A stretch of DNA of 64,000 bases from Pseudomonas frederiksbergensis (GTDB taxonomy: Bacteria; Pseudomonadota; Gammaproteobacteria; Pseudomonadales; Pseudomonadaceae). A program made the position numbers and the translations under genes. Every line of letters starts with the position of its first letter. Position 1 is the stretch's first letter. Below the pieces are notes generated by a model. It saw nothing but the letters and a program-made list of their open reading frames with translations, searched no databases and had not been told where the DNA came from. Shown here piece after piece: positions 17,390 to 27,471 of this stretch. Where the stretch lies: NCBI RefSeq assembly GCF_017114915.1, contig NZ_JAAUOE010000013.1, positions 62,001 through 126,000 on the forward strand. Reading direction: 5' to 3'.

Positions 17390-19447
17390 ATGATTAAAGC
17401 AAAAGCAGGCAAGCCAGAAGGGTCGCGCAGCCGGTCGCAGATCATCGTGCTGTTCATCGCGCTGATCATCTTCATCATGCTGCTGTTCGCCAACTTCGCG
17501 TACCTCAACACCCAGGCCAACTACGACAAACAGTACATCGGCCACGCCGGTGAGCTGCGCGTGCTGTCGCAACGCATCGCCAAGAATGCCACCGAAGCCG
17601 CCGCCGGCAAGGCCGCGGCGTTCAAGTTGCTCAGCGATGCGCGCAATGATTTCGCCCAGCGTTGGGGCTATCTGAAGAAAGGCGATCCGTCCACCGGCCT
17701 GCCGCCGGCGCCGTCCACCGTGCGCCCGGAAATGCGCGCCGTGCAACTGGACTGGGAACGTCTGCTGAAAAACACCGACGCCATTCTCTCCAGCGAACAG
17801 ACCGTGTTGTCCTTGCATCAAGTCGCCGCGACCCTGGCCGAAACCGTGCCGCAGTTGCAGGTCGAGTATGAAAAGGTCGTCGAAACCCTCCTGCAACGTG
17901 GCGCCCCGGCCGCGCAGGTGGCGATGGCCCAGCGTCAGTCGCTGCTGGCCGAGCGGATTCTCGGCGCGGTGAACACTGTGCTGTCCGGCGACGAAAACTC
18001 GCAGCAGGCCGCCGACGCTTTCGGCCGCGACGCGGCGCGTTTCGGCCAGGTACTCAATGGCATGCTTCAGGGCAATGCGGCCCTGAAAGTCAGCCAGGTC
18101 GAAGACCGTGATGCCCGCGCCCGGTTGACCGAAATTTCCGAGCTGTTCGAATTCGTCTCGGGTTCGGTGGACGAAATCCTCGAAACTTCGCCGGAGCTGT
18201 TCAAGGTCCGTGAATCGGCCACCAACATTTTTACCCTGTCGCAAACGCTGCTCGATGAAGCCTCGCACCTGGCCAGCCGTTTCGAAAATCTCGCCGGCGG
18301 ACGTGACACCGACACCATCGGCGGTTATGTGCTGGGCCTGCTGGCACTGATGTCGATCATCCTGATCGGGCTAGTGATGGTGCGCGAAACCAACCGGCAA
18401 CTGCGTGAAACCGCCGAGAAGAACGAGCGCAACCAGAACGCGATCATGCGTCTGCTGGATGAAATTGAAGACCTGGCCGACGGCGACCTGACCGTGACCG
18501 CCTCGGTGACCGAAGACTTCACCGGGACGATCGCCGACTCGATCAACTATTCCGTTGACCAGTTGCGCGACCTGGTGGCGACCATCAACCTCACCGCCGG
18601 CCAGGTCGCCGCTGCCGTGCAGGAAACCCAGGCCACCGCCATGCACCTGGCCCAGGCCTCGGAGCATCAGGCCCAGCAGATTTCCGAAGCTTCGACGGCG
18701 ATCAACGACATGGCCCAGTCCATTGATCAGGTCTCGGCCAATGCCGCGGAATCCTCGGCGGTGGCCGAGCGTTCGGTGGAGATTGCCAACAAGGGCAACG
18801 AGGTGGTGCACAACACCATCCACGGCATGGACAATATTCGCGAACAGATCCAGGACACCGCCAAGCGCATCAAGCGCCTGGGCGAGTCCTCTCAGGAAAT
18901 CGGCGACATTGTCAGCCTGATCGATGACATTGCCGATCAGACCAACATCCTCGCCCTCAACGCGGCGATTCAGGCCTCAATGGCCGGTGACGCCGGGCGC
19001 GGTTTTGCGGTGGTGGCCGACGAAGTACAGCGCCTGGCCGAGCGCTCATCCGCGGCGACCCGGCAGATCGAAACCCTGGTGCGGGCGATCCAGACCGACA
19101 CCAACGAAGCGGTGATTTCCATGGAGCAGACCACCACCGAAGTGGTACGCGGTGCGCGTCTGGCGCAGGATGCCGGAGTGGCCCTGGAAGAAATCGAAGG
19201 CGTATCGAAGACCCTCGCGGCGCTGATCCAGAGTATTTCCAACGCCGCGCAGCAGCAGACGACTTCGGCCGGCCAGATTTCCCTGACGATGAACGTGATC
19301 CAGCAGATCACCACGCAGACCTCGTCCGGCTCCACCGCCACTGCCGAGAGCATCGGCAACCTGGCGAAAATGGCCAGCCAGCTACGGCGTTCGGTGTCCG
19401 GTTTCACCTTGCCGGCCAAGCCTGTACAGGCTGCGGACAACGCTTGA
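17390..19447 (+). CDS. pilJ: Type IV pilus methyl-accepting chemotaxis protein PilJ
   Basis: A 685-residue chemoreceptor: first membrane helix about residues 18-41 ([20 protein letters not shown]), a periplasmic region with two PilJ-type four-helix domains, second helix about 307-328, HAMP, then an MCP signalling domain with the hairpin tip [18 protein letters not shown] and [17 protein letters not shown]. The tip reads IQAS where many MCPs read IEAAR. In P. aeruginosa PilJ senses pilus state through PilA. No pilK methyltransferase gene follows, so adaptation would need another CheR-like enzyme. Confidence 0.95.
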   Translation: MIKAKAGKPEGSRSRSQIIVLFIALIIFIMLLFANFAYLNTQANYDKQYIGHAGELRVLSQRIAKNATEAAAGKAAAFKLLSDARNDFAQRWGYLKKGDPSTGLPPAPSTVRPEMRAVQLDWERLLKNTDAILSSEQTVLSLHQVAATLAETVPQLQVEYEKVVETLLQRGAPAAQVAMAQRQSLLAERILGAVNTVLSGDENSQQAADAFGRDAARFGQVLNGMLQGNAALKVSQVEDRDARARLTEISELFEFVSGSVDEILETSPELFKVRESATNIFTLSQTLLDEASHLASRFENLAGGRDTDTIGGYVLGLLALMSIILIGLVMVRETNRQLRETAEKNERNQNAIMRLLDEIEDLADGDLTVTASVTEDFTGTIADSINYSVDQLRDLVATINLTAGQVAAAVQETQATAMHLAQASEHQAQQISEASTAINDMAQSIDQVSANAAESSAVAERSVEIANKGNEVVHNTIHGMDNIREQIQDTAKRIKRLGESSQEIGDIVSLIDDIADQTNILALNAAIQASMAGDAGRGFAVVADEVQRLAERSSAATRQIETLVRAIQTDTNEAVISMEQTTTEVVRGARLAQDAGVALEEIEGVSKTLAALIQSISNAAQQQTTSAGQISLTMNVIQQITTQTSSGSTATAESIGNLAKMASQLRRSVSGFTLPAKPVQAADNA

Positions 19448-19484
19448 ACCGCCCCCGGGCGGACGCAACTTGATTGGAGTAGTT

Positions 19485-22400
19485 ATGGGTGATCGGCACG
19501 ACTATGTGGCCCTCGAGTGGGTCAAAGGCGAGATTGCCGAAACGCTGAAGCAGGCTCATCAGGCGATCGAAACCCTGATCGACGACCCGCAGGCGACTCA
19601 CGCCCTGAGTGAGTGCCTGGCCTGTGTCCATCAGGTTCACGGCGGTTTGCAGATGGTCGAGTTCTACGGCGCGGCCCTGCTCGCCGAAGAAATCGAACAA
19701 CTGATCAGCGCCTTGCAGCAGAACCGCGTCAGCCATCGCGACGAGGCGATCCACCTCTTGCTGCATGCCCTGGGGCAATTGCCGACTTACCTCGACCGGG
19801 TGCAAGGCGCCCGCCGTGACTTGCCGCTGGTGGTGTTGCCGCTGATCAACGACCTGCGCAGCGCCCGTGGCGAAAGTCTGTTGTCGGAAACCAGCCTGTT
19901 CAGCCCGCAACTGCCGGACCTGCCGCCCCTGAGCGAGCAAGCCCTGGCGCTGCTGGAGCCGTCCGACTTGCCGAATGTGCTGCGCAAGTTGCGACAGATG
20001 TTGCAGATGGCGCTTGCCGGCTTGCTGCGCGAGCAGGATGACGACACCCACTTCGATTATCTGGCCAGGGTTTTTTCGCGCCTTGAAGGGCTGTGTGGCG
20101 ATGCGCCCCTGAGTCCGTTATGGCACGTCGCTTCGGCGCTGGTCGAAGGTATGCGTAATGGCTCGATCGCCAACAGCCCCACCTTGCGCAGCCTGTTCAA
20201 GGACGCCGACAAAGAGCTCAAGCGTTTGCTCGAACAGGGCATGCCCGGGATCAATCAACCGGCACCGGCAGAGCTGCTCAAGAGTTTGTTGTTCTATATT
20301 GCCAAGGCCGAACACCCCACCGGACAGATGCTGACCATGAAAGATCGCTACTCCCTTGACGACGCGCTACCCGACAGCGCGATGGTCGACGAAGAACGAG
20401 CACGGCTGGTCGGCCCGGATCGCGACGCCATGCGCTCGGTTTTGGCGGCGCTGTGCGAAGAGCTGGTGCGGGTCAAGGAGCGTCTGGACCTGTTCGTGCG
20501 CAGCGACCGCCAGCACACTTCGGACCTCGACAGCCTGCTGGCGCCCCTGCGGCAAATCGCCGACACCCTGGCGGTGCTCGGTTTCGGTCAGCCACGCAAG
20601 GTCATCATCGATCAACTGGCGGTGGTGCTGAGCCTCGCCCAGGGCCAGCGCGAACCCAACGACGCGACCCTCATGGACGTCGCCGGGGCCTTGCTCTACG
20701 TCGAAGCGACCCTGGCCGGCATGGTCGGCACCGTGGAGCCGGAAAGCCAGGAAGACAGTCGCCTGCCGACCACCGACCTGACGCAGATCCACCAGATCGT
20801 GATCAAGGAAGCGCGCATCTGCCTGCAACAGGCCAAGGACATGATCGTCGACTACATCGACGCCGACTGGGACCGCCAGTATTTGCAACCCTTGCCGGCG
20901 TTGCTGACGCAAGTACGCGGTGCGTTGGCGATGATTCCGTTGGCCCGCGCGGCGAGCCTGGTCGAGGCCTGTAACGGCTTTATCCGCGAACATCTGCTGG
21001 TGGACCCGGGCCAGCCCGGCTGGCAGCAATTGGACAGCCTGGCCGATGTCGTCACCAGCATCGAGTATTACCTGGAGCGCCTCAGCGACGACCCCGAAGC
21101 GCCCGGTGAACAACTGCTCGACGTCGCGGAAAAAGGCCTGGCCGCACTCGGTTGCTTCCCCAGCGAACAGCAGGTGCCGATGCTTGAGGCTGTACTCAGC
21201 CCCAGTGAAGCCATGCAGAACATGCAGGACATACAGGGCATACAGGAACTGGACGACCTCAAGACCGTCCAGTCGTTGGCCGATGTGTTGGCCAGCCCCG
21301 TCTCGTCCGTCAACCCGCCAGCGCTGACCACGCCGGGCAGTCTGTTGCCGCCGCCCGCCGGTGAAGAGCCGGTGGACGATGAGCTGCGGAAAGTCTTCCT
21401 GGAAGAGACCGACGAAGTGTTGGAGATCCTTCAGGAGTACCTGCCGCGCTGGTCGGCCAACCCCGACAGCCCATCGGCCTTGAGTGAATTGCGCCGCGCC
21501 TTCCATACCCTCAAAGGCAGTGGCCGGATGGTCCGCGCGCTGGTCTTGGGCGAGTTGGCCTGGGCGGTGGAAAACCTGCTCAACCGCGTGCTTGAACACA
21601 GCGTTGCGCCCTCGCCTGCGGTGCAGCACCTGGTGGGCGATGCGCTGAAGCTGCTGCCGGAACTGGTAACCGAATTCGCCGCCAATGCCCAGCGCCAGCG
21701 CAACGATGTCGACCAATTGGCCGCCCGCGCCCATGCCCTCGCCAAGGGCGATGAGCTGCTGTCCGATGAGGACGTACAGGATGTCGCGGCGCTCGATCCG
21801 CTGTTGCTGGAGATCTTCCGCAACGAAGCCGAAACCCACTTGAACAGCCTCAATCGCTTCCTCGATCAGGCCGCCGAGCACGTACCGCTGCAGGCCAGCG
21901 ACGAGTTGCAGCGGGCCTTGCACACGCTCAAGGGCAGCGCCTCCATGGCCGGCGTGCTGCCGATTGCCGAGCTGGCGGCGTCGCTGGATCAATTGGCCCG
22001 GGAATACAAAGCGCACCGGATTGCCCTCGACCTGGACGAAGTCGAATTGCTGCTGGAAGCCGAAGGCTTGTTTCGCCTTGGGCTGCGACAACTCAAGAGC
22101 GACCCGCTGGGCGAAATCCCCGACGCCCGTGCGTTGATCGAACGAGCCCGGGCATTGCTGGCCGACCGTCTGCAAAGCCTCCTGAGCGCGCCCGATACCA
22201 AGCTGCGCATCAAGCGCGACCCGCAACTGATCAACAACTTTCTCGCCCAGGGCATGGACATCCTGCTGGACGCCGAAAGCCTGTTGCAGCGCTGGCAGCA
22301 GCATCCCGGCGAGCGCCAGGAACTCAGCGCGCTGCTGGACGAACTGACCACCCTCGGCGAAAGCGCGCACCTGGCCGACCTGCATCCGGTGGATGAACTC

Positions 22401-25400
22401 TGCGAAGCCTTGCTCGACCTTTATGGTGCTGTGGAAGAAAGCAGCCTGGCGGTCAGCGACCGTTTTTTCCACGAGGCGCAAAGTGCCCACGAAGCGCTGA
22501 TCAACATGCTCGACGAACTGGCCGCCGGCCAGGAGGTCACGGCGCAACCGCAGCGGGTGCGGGCCTTGCGCGATTTGCTCGATGAGAGTCTCGATCCCTC
22601 GTCCATGGGCCTGATCCGCAGTGACGGCAGCCGTACCCTGAGCATTCGGGAGCTGGGCAGCGCCACGGCCGAGCTGGAGCAAGCCGCCACTCAGGTGGAG
22701 CTGGACGATGAAATCGTTTCGATCTTCCTCGATGAAGCGGTGGATATCCTCGAAAGCGCCGGCCAGGCCTTGCAGCGCTGGTTGAGCGACCCGGACAACG
22801 CCGCGCCGCTACTGTCCTTGCAGCGCGATTTGCATACCCTCAAGGGCGGTGCGCGGATGGCCGAGGTCGAGCCGGTTGGCGATCTGGCCCATGAACTGGA
22901 AAGCCTTTACGAAGGCCTGGTGGACCGCCGTTACAGCCACAGCGAAGCACTGGCGCAATTGCTGCAACAGAGCCATGACCGACTGGCCGTGTTCCTCGAG
23001 CAGTTGCAGCACAACCGTCCGTTGGGCGACCCGGGCGAATTGATCGAGGCCATTCGAGCGTTTCGTCTGGGCAATGCCGGCAGTGCGGACGTGATTGAAC
23101 CGGCGGCCAGCAATGATTCGGCGAGCCATGATTCCGAGCTTCTGGAGATCTTCCTCGAAGAAGGTTTCGACATCATCGAAAACTCCGGCGCGGCACTGTT
23201 GCGCTGGCAGGCCGAGCCGTCGAATCGCCAGGAAGTGGAAACCCTGCTGCGCGACCTGCACACCCTAAAGGGTGGCGCACGGATGGTGGAAATTGCGCCG
23301 ATTGGCGACTTGGCCCATGAACTGGAATTCCTCTACGAAGGCTTGTCGGCGGGCGTGCTGCAACCCACCGCCGAGCTGTTCTCGTTGTTGCAACGCAGCC
23401 ATGACCGACTGGCGCAGATGCTCGACGCCACCCGCGCCGGTCAGCCACTGCCACCGGCCGATCGGTTGATCGATGCGATCAAGAATTTCAGCCATCCGGC
23501 GGTGCCCGAAACATCGGCACCCGTGACGCTGCCTGTAGCGCCTAAAGCCGAGCCAGCAGCACCCCAACCCGAAGGCGCCGACACGGTCAAGGTTTCGGCG
23601 GAGTTGCTCGACGACCTGGTCAACTTGGCCGGGGAAACTTCAATCTTTCGCGGGCGCATCGAACAACAGGTCAACGACGCACGGGTGGCCCTGAGCGAGA
23701 TGGAAACCACCATCGAACGCATACGCGACCAGTTGCGCCGCCTCGATACCGAAACCCAGGGGCGGATTCTCAGCCGTCAGCAAGTCGAGGCCGAGCGGCT
23801 GGGCTACGAAGAGTTCGACCCGCTGGAGATGGACCGTCACTCGCAGCTGCAACAACTGTCGCGGGCGCTGTTCGAGTCCGCCTCCGACCTGCTCGACCTC
23901 AAGGAAACCCTCGACCGGCGTAATCAGGATGCGGAAAACCTGCTGCAACAGCAGGGCCGCATCAACACCGAATTACAGGAAGGCCTGATGCGCACGCGCA
24001 TGGTGCCGTTCGAGCGAATGCTGCCGCGTTTGAAGCGTATCGTTCGTCAGGTTGCCAGCGAGCTGGGCAAGGACGTGGAATTCATCGTCGGCAACGCCGA
24101 AGGCGAGATGGACCGCAACGTCCTCGAACGCATGGCCGCGCCGTTGGAACACATGCTGCGCAACGCCGTCGACCATGGCCTGGAATCGGCCCAAGTGCGG
24201 ATCGCGGCTGGTAAACCGGCCCAGGGCAAGATCACCCTCGACCTGTCGCGAGAGGGCGGCGACATCATTTTCGATATCCGCGACGACGGTGCCGGCGTGC
24301 CGCTGGACGCCGTGCGGCGCAAGGCGATCAAGCGCGGGTTGCTCGACCCGGACAGCGACATCAGCGACCGCGACGTGCTGCAATTCATCCTGCAGCCGGG
24401 GTTCTCCACCGCCGAGAAAATCACCCAGATCTCCGGGCGAGGCGTGGGCATGGACGTGGTTCACGAAGAAGTCCGGCAGCTCGGCGGCACCATGAGCATC
24501 GACTCGACATCGGGGCAGGGCGTGCATTTCCGCATTCGCTTGCCGTTCACCGTGTCGGTCAACCGTGCGCTGATGGTGCAATGCGGGGAGGATCAATACG
24601 CGATCCCGTTGAACACCATCGACGGCATCGTTCGGGTGTTGCCCAACGAACTTGAAGGGCATTACCGACTCGATCCGCCAACCTACGAATACGCCGGGCA
24701 GCGTTATGAGTTGTGCTATCTCGGCGAGCTGCTGAAAACCAGCACCCGCCCGAAACTGCTGGGCCAGAGCCTACCGTTGCCGGTGTTGCTGGTGCAATGC
24801 AACGAGCGGCACGTCGCGGTACAGGTGGACGCCATGGCCGGCACCCGGGAAATCGTGGTCAAAAGCCTCGGCCCGCAATTCGCCGCGGTGCAGGGTTTGT
24901 CCGGCGCGACGATTCTGGGCGATGGTCGGGTGGTGCTGATTCTCGACTTGCTGGCGCCGATCCGCGCGATGCAGGCGCGGGTGCCGCAAAGGCCGGTGAC
25001 GCAGGACGTAGAGCCCGAATCGCAACGACCGTTGCTGGTGCTGGTGGTCGACGATTCGGTCACCGTGCGCAAGGTCACCAGCCGTCTGCTGGAACGTCAC
25101 GGCATGAACGTGCTGACCGCCAAGGACGGGGTCGACGCCATGTTGCTGCTCGAAGAGCACAGGCCCGACCTGATGCTGCTGGACATCGAAATGCCGCGCA
25201 TGGACGGCTTCGAAGTGGCGACCCAGGTCCGTGCCGACGAACGTCTGCAGCATCTGCCGATCATCATGATCACCTCCCGCACCGGCCAGAAACACCGCGA
25301 CCGCGCCATGGCCATCGGCGTCAACGACTACCTCGGCAAGCCGTATCAGGAATCGGTGCTGCTCGACAGCATCGCCCGGTGGAGCAAAACCCATGCATGA
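19485..25400 (+). CDS. chpA: Hybrid chemotaxis histidine kinase ChpA (short form)
   Basis: A 1971-residue CheA-type hybrid kinase. From the N-terminus: a degenerate Hpt-like unit (VHQVHGGLQM, about residue 46), a long region without obvious phospho-His, four Hpt domains with intact H-T-L-K-G motifs at His674, His813, His1117 and His1259, then dimerisation, HATPase (LEHMLRNAVDHGLES, ISGRGVGMDVV), CheW-like and a C-terminal receiver with Asp1900 in LMLLDIEMPRMDGF. PAO1 ChpA has about 2,470 residues and eight phosphotransfer-type domains, so this is a reduced version. The ATG at 19485 has GGAGT upstream. It overlaps chpC by 8 bases. It should phosphorylate PilG and PilH. Confidence 0.95.
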   Translation: MGDRHDYVALEWVKGEIAETLKQAHQAIETLIDDPQATHALSECLACVHQVHGGLQMVEFYGAALLAEEIEQLISALQQNRVSHRDEAIHLLLHALGQLPTYLDRVQGARRDLPLVVLPLINDLRSARGESLLSETSLFSPQLPDLPPLSEQALALLEPSDLPNVLRKLRQMLQMALAGLLREQDDDTHFDYLARVFSRLEGLCGDAPLSPLWHVASALVEGMRNGSIANSPTLRSLFKDADKELKRLLEQGMPGINQPAPAELLKSLLFYIAKAEHPTGQMLTMKDRYSLDDALPDSAMVDEERARLVGPDRDAMRSVLAALCEELVRVKERLDLFVRSDRQHTSDLDSLLAPLRQIADTLAVLGFGQPRKVIIDQLAVVLSLAQGQREPNDATLMDVAGALLYVEATLAGMVGTVEPESQEDSRLPTTDLTQIHQIVIKEARICLQQAKDMIVDYIDADWDRQYLQPLPALLTQVRGALAMIPLARAASLVEACNGFIREHLLVDPGQPGWQQLDSLADVVTSIEYYLERLSDDPEAPGEQLLDVAEKGLAALGCFPSEQQVPMLEAVLSPSEAMQNMQDIQGIQELDDLKTVQSLADVLASPVSSVNPPALTTPGSLLPPPAGEEPVDDELRKVFLEETDEVLEILQEYLPRWSANPDSPSALSELRRAFHTLKGSGRMVRALVLGELAWAVENLLNRVLEHSVAPSPAVQHLVGDALKLLPELVTEFAANAQRQRNDVDQLAARAHALAKGDELLSDEDVQDVAALDPLLLEIFRNEAETHLNSLNRFLDQAAEHVPLQASDELQRALHTLKGSASMAGVLPIAELAASLDQLAREYKAHRIALDLDEVELLLEAEGLFRLGLRQLKSDPLGEIPDARALIERARALLADRLQSLLSAPDTKLRIKRDPQLINNFLAQGMDILLDAESLLQRWQQHPGERQELSALLDELTTLGESAHLADLHPVDELCEALLDLYGAVEESSLAVSDRFFHEAQSAHEALINMLDELAAGQEVTAQPQRVRALRDLLDESLDPSSMGLIRSDGSRTLSIRELGSATAELEQAATQVELDDEIVSIFLDEAVDILESAGQALQRWLSDPDNAAPLLSLQRDLHTLKGGARMAEVEPVGDLAHELESLYEGLVDRRYSHSEALAQLLQQSHDRLAVFLEQLQHNRPLGDPGELIEAIRAFRLGNAGSADVIEPAASNDSASHDSELLEIFLEEGFDIIENSGAALLRWQAEPSNRQEVETLLRDLHTLKGGARMVEIAPIGDLAHELEFLYEGLSAGVLQPTAELFSLLQRSHDRLAQMLDATRAGQPLPPADRLIDAIKNFSHPAVPETSAPVTLPVAPKAEPAAPQPEGADTVKVSAELLDDLVNLAGETSIFRGRIEQQVNDARVALSEMETTIERIRDQLRRLDTETQGRILSRQQVEAERLGYEEFDPLEMDRHSQLQQLSRALFESASDLLDLKETLDRRNQDAENLLQQQGRINTELQEGLMRTRMVPFERMLPRLKRIVRQVASELGKDVEFIVGNAEGEMDRNVLERMAAPLEHMLRNAVDHGLESAQVRIAAGKPAQGKITLDLSREGGDIIFDIRDDGAGVPLDAVRRKAIKRGLLDPDSDISDRDVLQFILQPGFSTAEKITQISGRGVGMDVVHEEVRQLGGTMSIDSTSGQGVHFRIRLPFTVSVNRALMVQCGEDQYAIPLNTIDGIVRVLPNELEGHYRLDPPTYEYAGQRYELCYLGELLKTSTRPKLLGQSLPLPVLLVQCNERHVAVQVDAMAGTREIVVKSLGPQFAAVQGLSGATILGDGRVVLILDLLAPIRAMQARVPQRPVTQDVEPESQRPLLVLVVDDSVTVRKVTSRLLERHGMNVLTAKDGVDAMLLLEEHRPDLMLLDIEMPRMDGFEVATQVRADERLQHLPIIMITSRTGQKHRDRAMAIGVNDYLGKPYQESVLLDSIARWSKTHA

Positions 25401-25848
25401 ACACCGCTCCAGCAACCTCACCGGCTTGCTGCTGCCTTTGGCCGACCGCAACCTGATCCTACCCAACGTCGCCGTCGCTGAACTCATCGATTACCAACCC
25501 GGCGCCTTCGACCTCGACACCCCTCCGTGGTATTTGGGACGGGTGCAGTGGCGGGAGCGGCAGATACCACTGCTCAGTTTCGAATCGGCGTGTGGCAACA
25601 AAGTGGCGATCGGTGAGCGGGCGCGGATTGTCATTCTCAATGCCCTCGGTGGAAGGCCTGAGCTGAAGTTCATTGCGCTGCTGGTGCAGGGGATTCCGCG
25701 CTCTTACAAACTCGACAGTCAGTTGAGCTATGTGGATGTGCCGTTGTGTCCGCTGGAAAAGGCGGCGGTGCAAGTAGGGGAGCAAGTGGCCAAGGTGCCT
25801 GACTTGCTCGCGCTGGAGGAACTGCTTGTAGGTGCGGGTCTGGTCTGA
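25393..25848 (+). CDS. chpC: CheW-like protein ChpC
   Basis: A 151-residue CheW-fold protein (LTGLLLPLADRNLILPNVAVAEL at the N-terminus, GRVQWRERQIPLLSFE, ARIVILNALG). In P. aeruginosa ChpC is a second adaptor linking receptors to ChpA. Its ATG overlaps the last 8 bases of chpA, so translation is coupled. PAO1 has the methylesterase gene chpB between chpA and chpC; here it is absent. chpD and chpE are also absent, and a repeat and an accessory region follow. Confidence 0.88.
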   Translation: MHEHRSSNLTGLLLPLADRNLILPNVAVAELIDYQPGAFDLDTPPWYLGRVQWRERQIPLLSFESACGNKVAIGERARIVILNALGGRPELKFIALLVQGIPRSYKLDSQLSYVDVPLCPLEKAAVQVGEQVAKVPDLLALEELLVGAGLV

Positions 25849-25857
25849 CCGGATCCC

Positions 25858-25991
25858 TGTGGCGAGGGAGCTTGCTCCCGCTGGGTCGCGAAGCGGCCCC
25901 AAAACCTGCAATCGAGGTGTATCAGGTACACCGAGAACAATGGTTTTACGACTGCTGCGCAGCCGAACGGGGGCAAGCCCCCTCGCCACAG
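25858..25991. repeat. Long REPIN-type inverted repeat
   Basis: Outer arms CTGTGGCGAGGGAGCTTGCTCCC and GGGGGCAAGCCCCCTCGCCACAG, read in part as CTGTGGCGAGGGAG and CCCCTCGCCACAG, enclose about 90 bases including a second imperfect pair (GTCGCGAAGCGGCC). It lies between convergent chpC and the DUF6124 gene, marking the join between the conserved Pil-Chp cluster and the accessory stretch. Confidence 0.8.
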
Positions 25992-26001
25992 GGTTTCTGC
26001 G

Positions 26002-26379
26002 CTAAACCCCGGCCCGAGCCTTCATCTGCAACGACTCATGATGATCCAGCACTCGCTCCACCAACAACTGCACGCCATCTGCCAAACGGCTGAGCGCCAA
26101 GGCTACAGAGCGGCGTGAGCCTTCCACATCGTCCGCCAGATCGGCAGCAATGGCGCTGATGGACAGCAGGTCTTCGGAGGCATTGGCCAGAAGGGCTTCG
26201 GTATCGATATCGGGGGAGACGCTGAAGAGCCGGGACTTACGGCGTTTGGCCGGTTTTTCGTGGGGTGGCGGGAAGTAATGGGAGAAGGCGCGGTCGGCGG
26301 CTTCCTTCATTTTTTCTGCATCGAGTGATGCTTGGGAATCGGTGTCGGTTTCCGGGGGATTGGGAGTAGCTTTGAACAT
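26002..26379 (-). CDS. DUF6124 family protein
   Basis: A 125-residue soluble protein with the family start MFKATPNPPETD, a Pro/Lys-rich middle (HYFPPPHEKPAKRRKS) and a helical C-terminal half (ALLANASEDLLSISAIAADL). Function unknown; DUF6124 genes occur in many copies in Pseudomonas genomes. The ATG at 26379 has GGAGCTTCACT upstream (leftward), a good ribosome site. A long upstream region with hairpins looks like a structured leader. Confidence 0.8.
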   Translation of the reverse strand: MFKATPNPPETDTDSQASLDAEKMKEAADRAFSHYFPPPHEKPAKRRKSRLFSVSPDIDTEALLANASEDLLSISAIAADLADDVEGSRRSVALALSRLADGVQLLVERVLDHHESLQMKARAGV

Positions 26380-26760
26380 AGTGAAGCTCCATTTAATGAG
26401 TTTCAGCTGCTCCATCGGGTTCCAATCGAAGGGGTGGCAGCTGTACGCGGGCTGGAACCCGGGCAAACGGACAAAACCCGACAGACACTAAGGTCTCCCG
26501 CGCACAGCCGCCATAACGGAGTGCACACATTAAAGGTGCGCAAGCATACGTTATGAAAGGCGCTTTTGCCTCGTTAACACCACGGGGTTCCAATCCCGGT
26601 CGTTGCGGTTGGCAGCGACACACAAACGATAAAGATCAACGCAAATGCGCACCAGTCGGCGGGTTCCGGTGTTGCTGTAGGCTGCGACGCCAGACTGCGT
26701 AGCCTCACACCGTTCCTGCGGACAAACTTTTAAACACAAAACCCCGAGCGGTCGAACCTC
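26380..26760 (-). promoter_or_regulatory. Long structured leader region upstream of the DUF6124 gene
   Basis: About 380 bases without a convincing gene. On the leftward strand it contains two clear hairpins: one at 26680-26704 (ACGC/GCGT plus GGCT/AGCC around a bulge) and one at 26599-26619 (GTCGTTGC pairing with GCAGCGAC with one mismatch). I recall similar leaders before other Pseudomonas genes of this family, but cannot verify it here. Short frames in it look unlike proteins. A role as 5' UTR control element is inference. Confidence 0.35.
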
Positions 26761-26790
26761 GCCACAAAGGTTTCTGCATTAAGTTGAAGA

Positions 26791-26832
26791 TTCCCAAAAA
26801 GGGACCTATCGTTCCTTTTTTGGGACTTATCG
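26791..26832 (+). promoter_or_regulatory. Two tandem 21-base repeats, likely operator of the nucleotidyltransferase gene
   Basis: Two consecutive 21-base units, 26791-26811 and 26812-26832, share TTCC at the start and GGGAC-Y-TATCG at the end; the middle is A-rich in the first and T-rich in the second. The spacing equals two helical turns. The pair ends 10 bases before the GTG start of a protein with an N-terminal winged helix, so autoregulation is likely. Confidence 0.55.
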
Positions 26833-26841
26833 GTCGTTGCC

Positions 26842-27471
26842 GTGAAAAACCTGTCATTGAGCGAAGCCTTGTTCACCACCACCCAGCAAAAAGTGCTCGG
26901 CCTGCTGTTTGGTAAACCCGACCGAAGTTTTTACGCCAACGAGATCGCCCGCTGGGCTCAAGTGGGTAAAGGCAGCCTCATGCGCGAGCTGGATCGGTTG
27001 CAGCGGGCAGGCGTGCTGACCATGACCCGTCAGGGCAACCAGACCCACTATCAAGCCAATCCCGATTGCCCGATCTATGCCGAACTGCTGGGCATCGCCC
27101 GCAAAACCTTTGGTATTGCCGAGCCTTTGCGTCAGGCGCTCCAACCCTTTGCCGAACAGATCACCTGGGCATTTGTGTACGGCTCTATCGCCAAGGATCA
27201 GGCAAACGCATCCAGTGACATTGATCTCATGCTGATCGGCGAGGGCCTGCACTACAGTGAAGTGATGGAGCGGCTCATGCCTATGGAAGAACAACTGGGC
27301 CGCACTCTCAACCCGACGCTCTACACCCCTGAAGACTGGGCCGCAAAACTGGCGGCTGAAAACAGCTTTGTCGTGCGGGTAGTGCAACAGGACAAGATCA
27401 ACCTGTTGGGTGAAAACCCTTTGGAGTCCAAGGATGGGCAGCAACGAGAATCTGGAGAATCTGTTATGTAG
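26842..27471 (+). CDS. Winged-helix nucleotidyltransferase (MNT-type antitoxin candidate)
   Basis: A 209-residue protein with two parts. Residues about 1-75 form a winged-helix DNA-binding domain (FYANEIARWAQVGKGSLMRE, then the wing VLTMTRQGNQTHYQANP). Residues about 105-190 form a minimal nucleotidyltransferase domain with Gly114-Ser115 and the D-x-D pair Asp126/Asp128 in SSDIDLMLIG. MNT proteins of MntA type adenylylate HEPN partners; the DNA-binding part suggests it also controls its own promoter. It starts with GTG at 26842 without a clear ribosome site. The next gene begins 38 bases before its stop, so the two are coupled. Confidence 0.75.
   Translation: MKNLSLSEALFTTTQQKVLGLLFGKPDRSFYANEIARWAQVGKGSLMRELDRLQRAGVLTMTRQGNQTHYQANPDCPIYAELLGIARKTFGIAEPLRQALQPFAEQITWAFVYGSIAKDQANASSDIDLMLIGEGLHYSEVMERLMPMEEQLGRTLNPTLYTPEDWAAKLAAENSFVVRVVQQDKINLLGENPLESKDGQQRESGESVM

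Noticed and set aside
20367..22682. Long leftward open frame (771 codons) inside chpA
   Set aside because: It is antisense to the clearly conserved Hpt region of chpA; long antisense frames are common in high-GC DNA. Its translation is Gln/Gly/Arg-rich with no domain I recognise.
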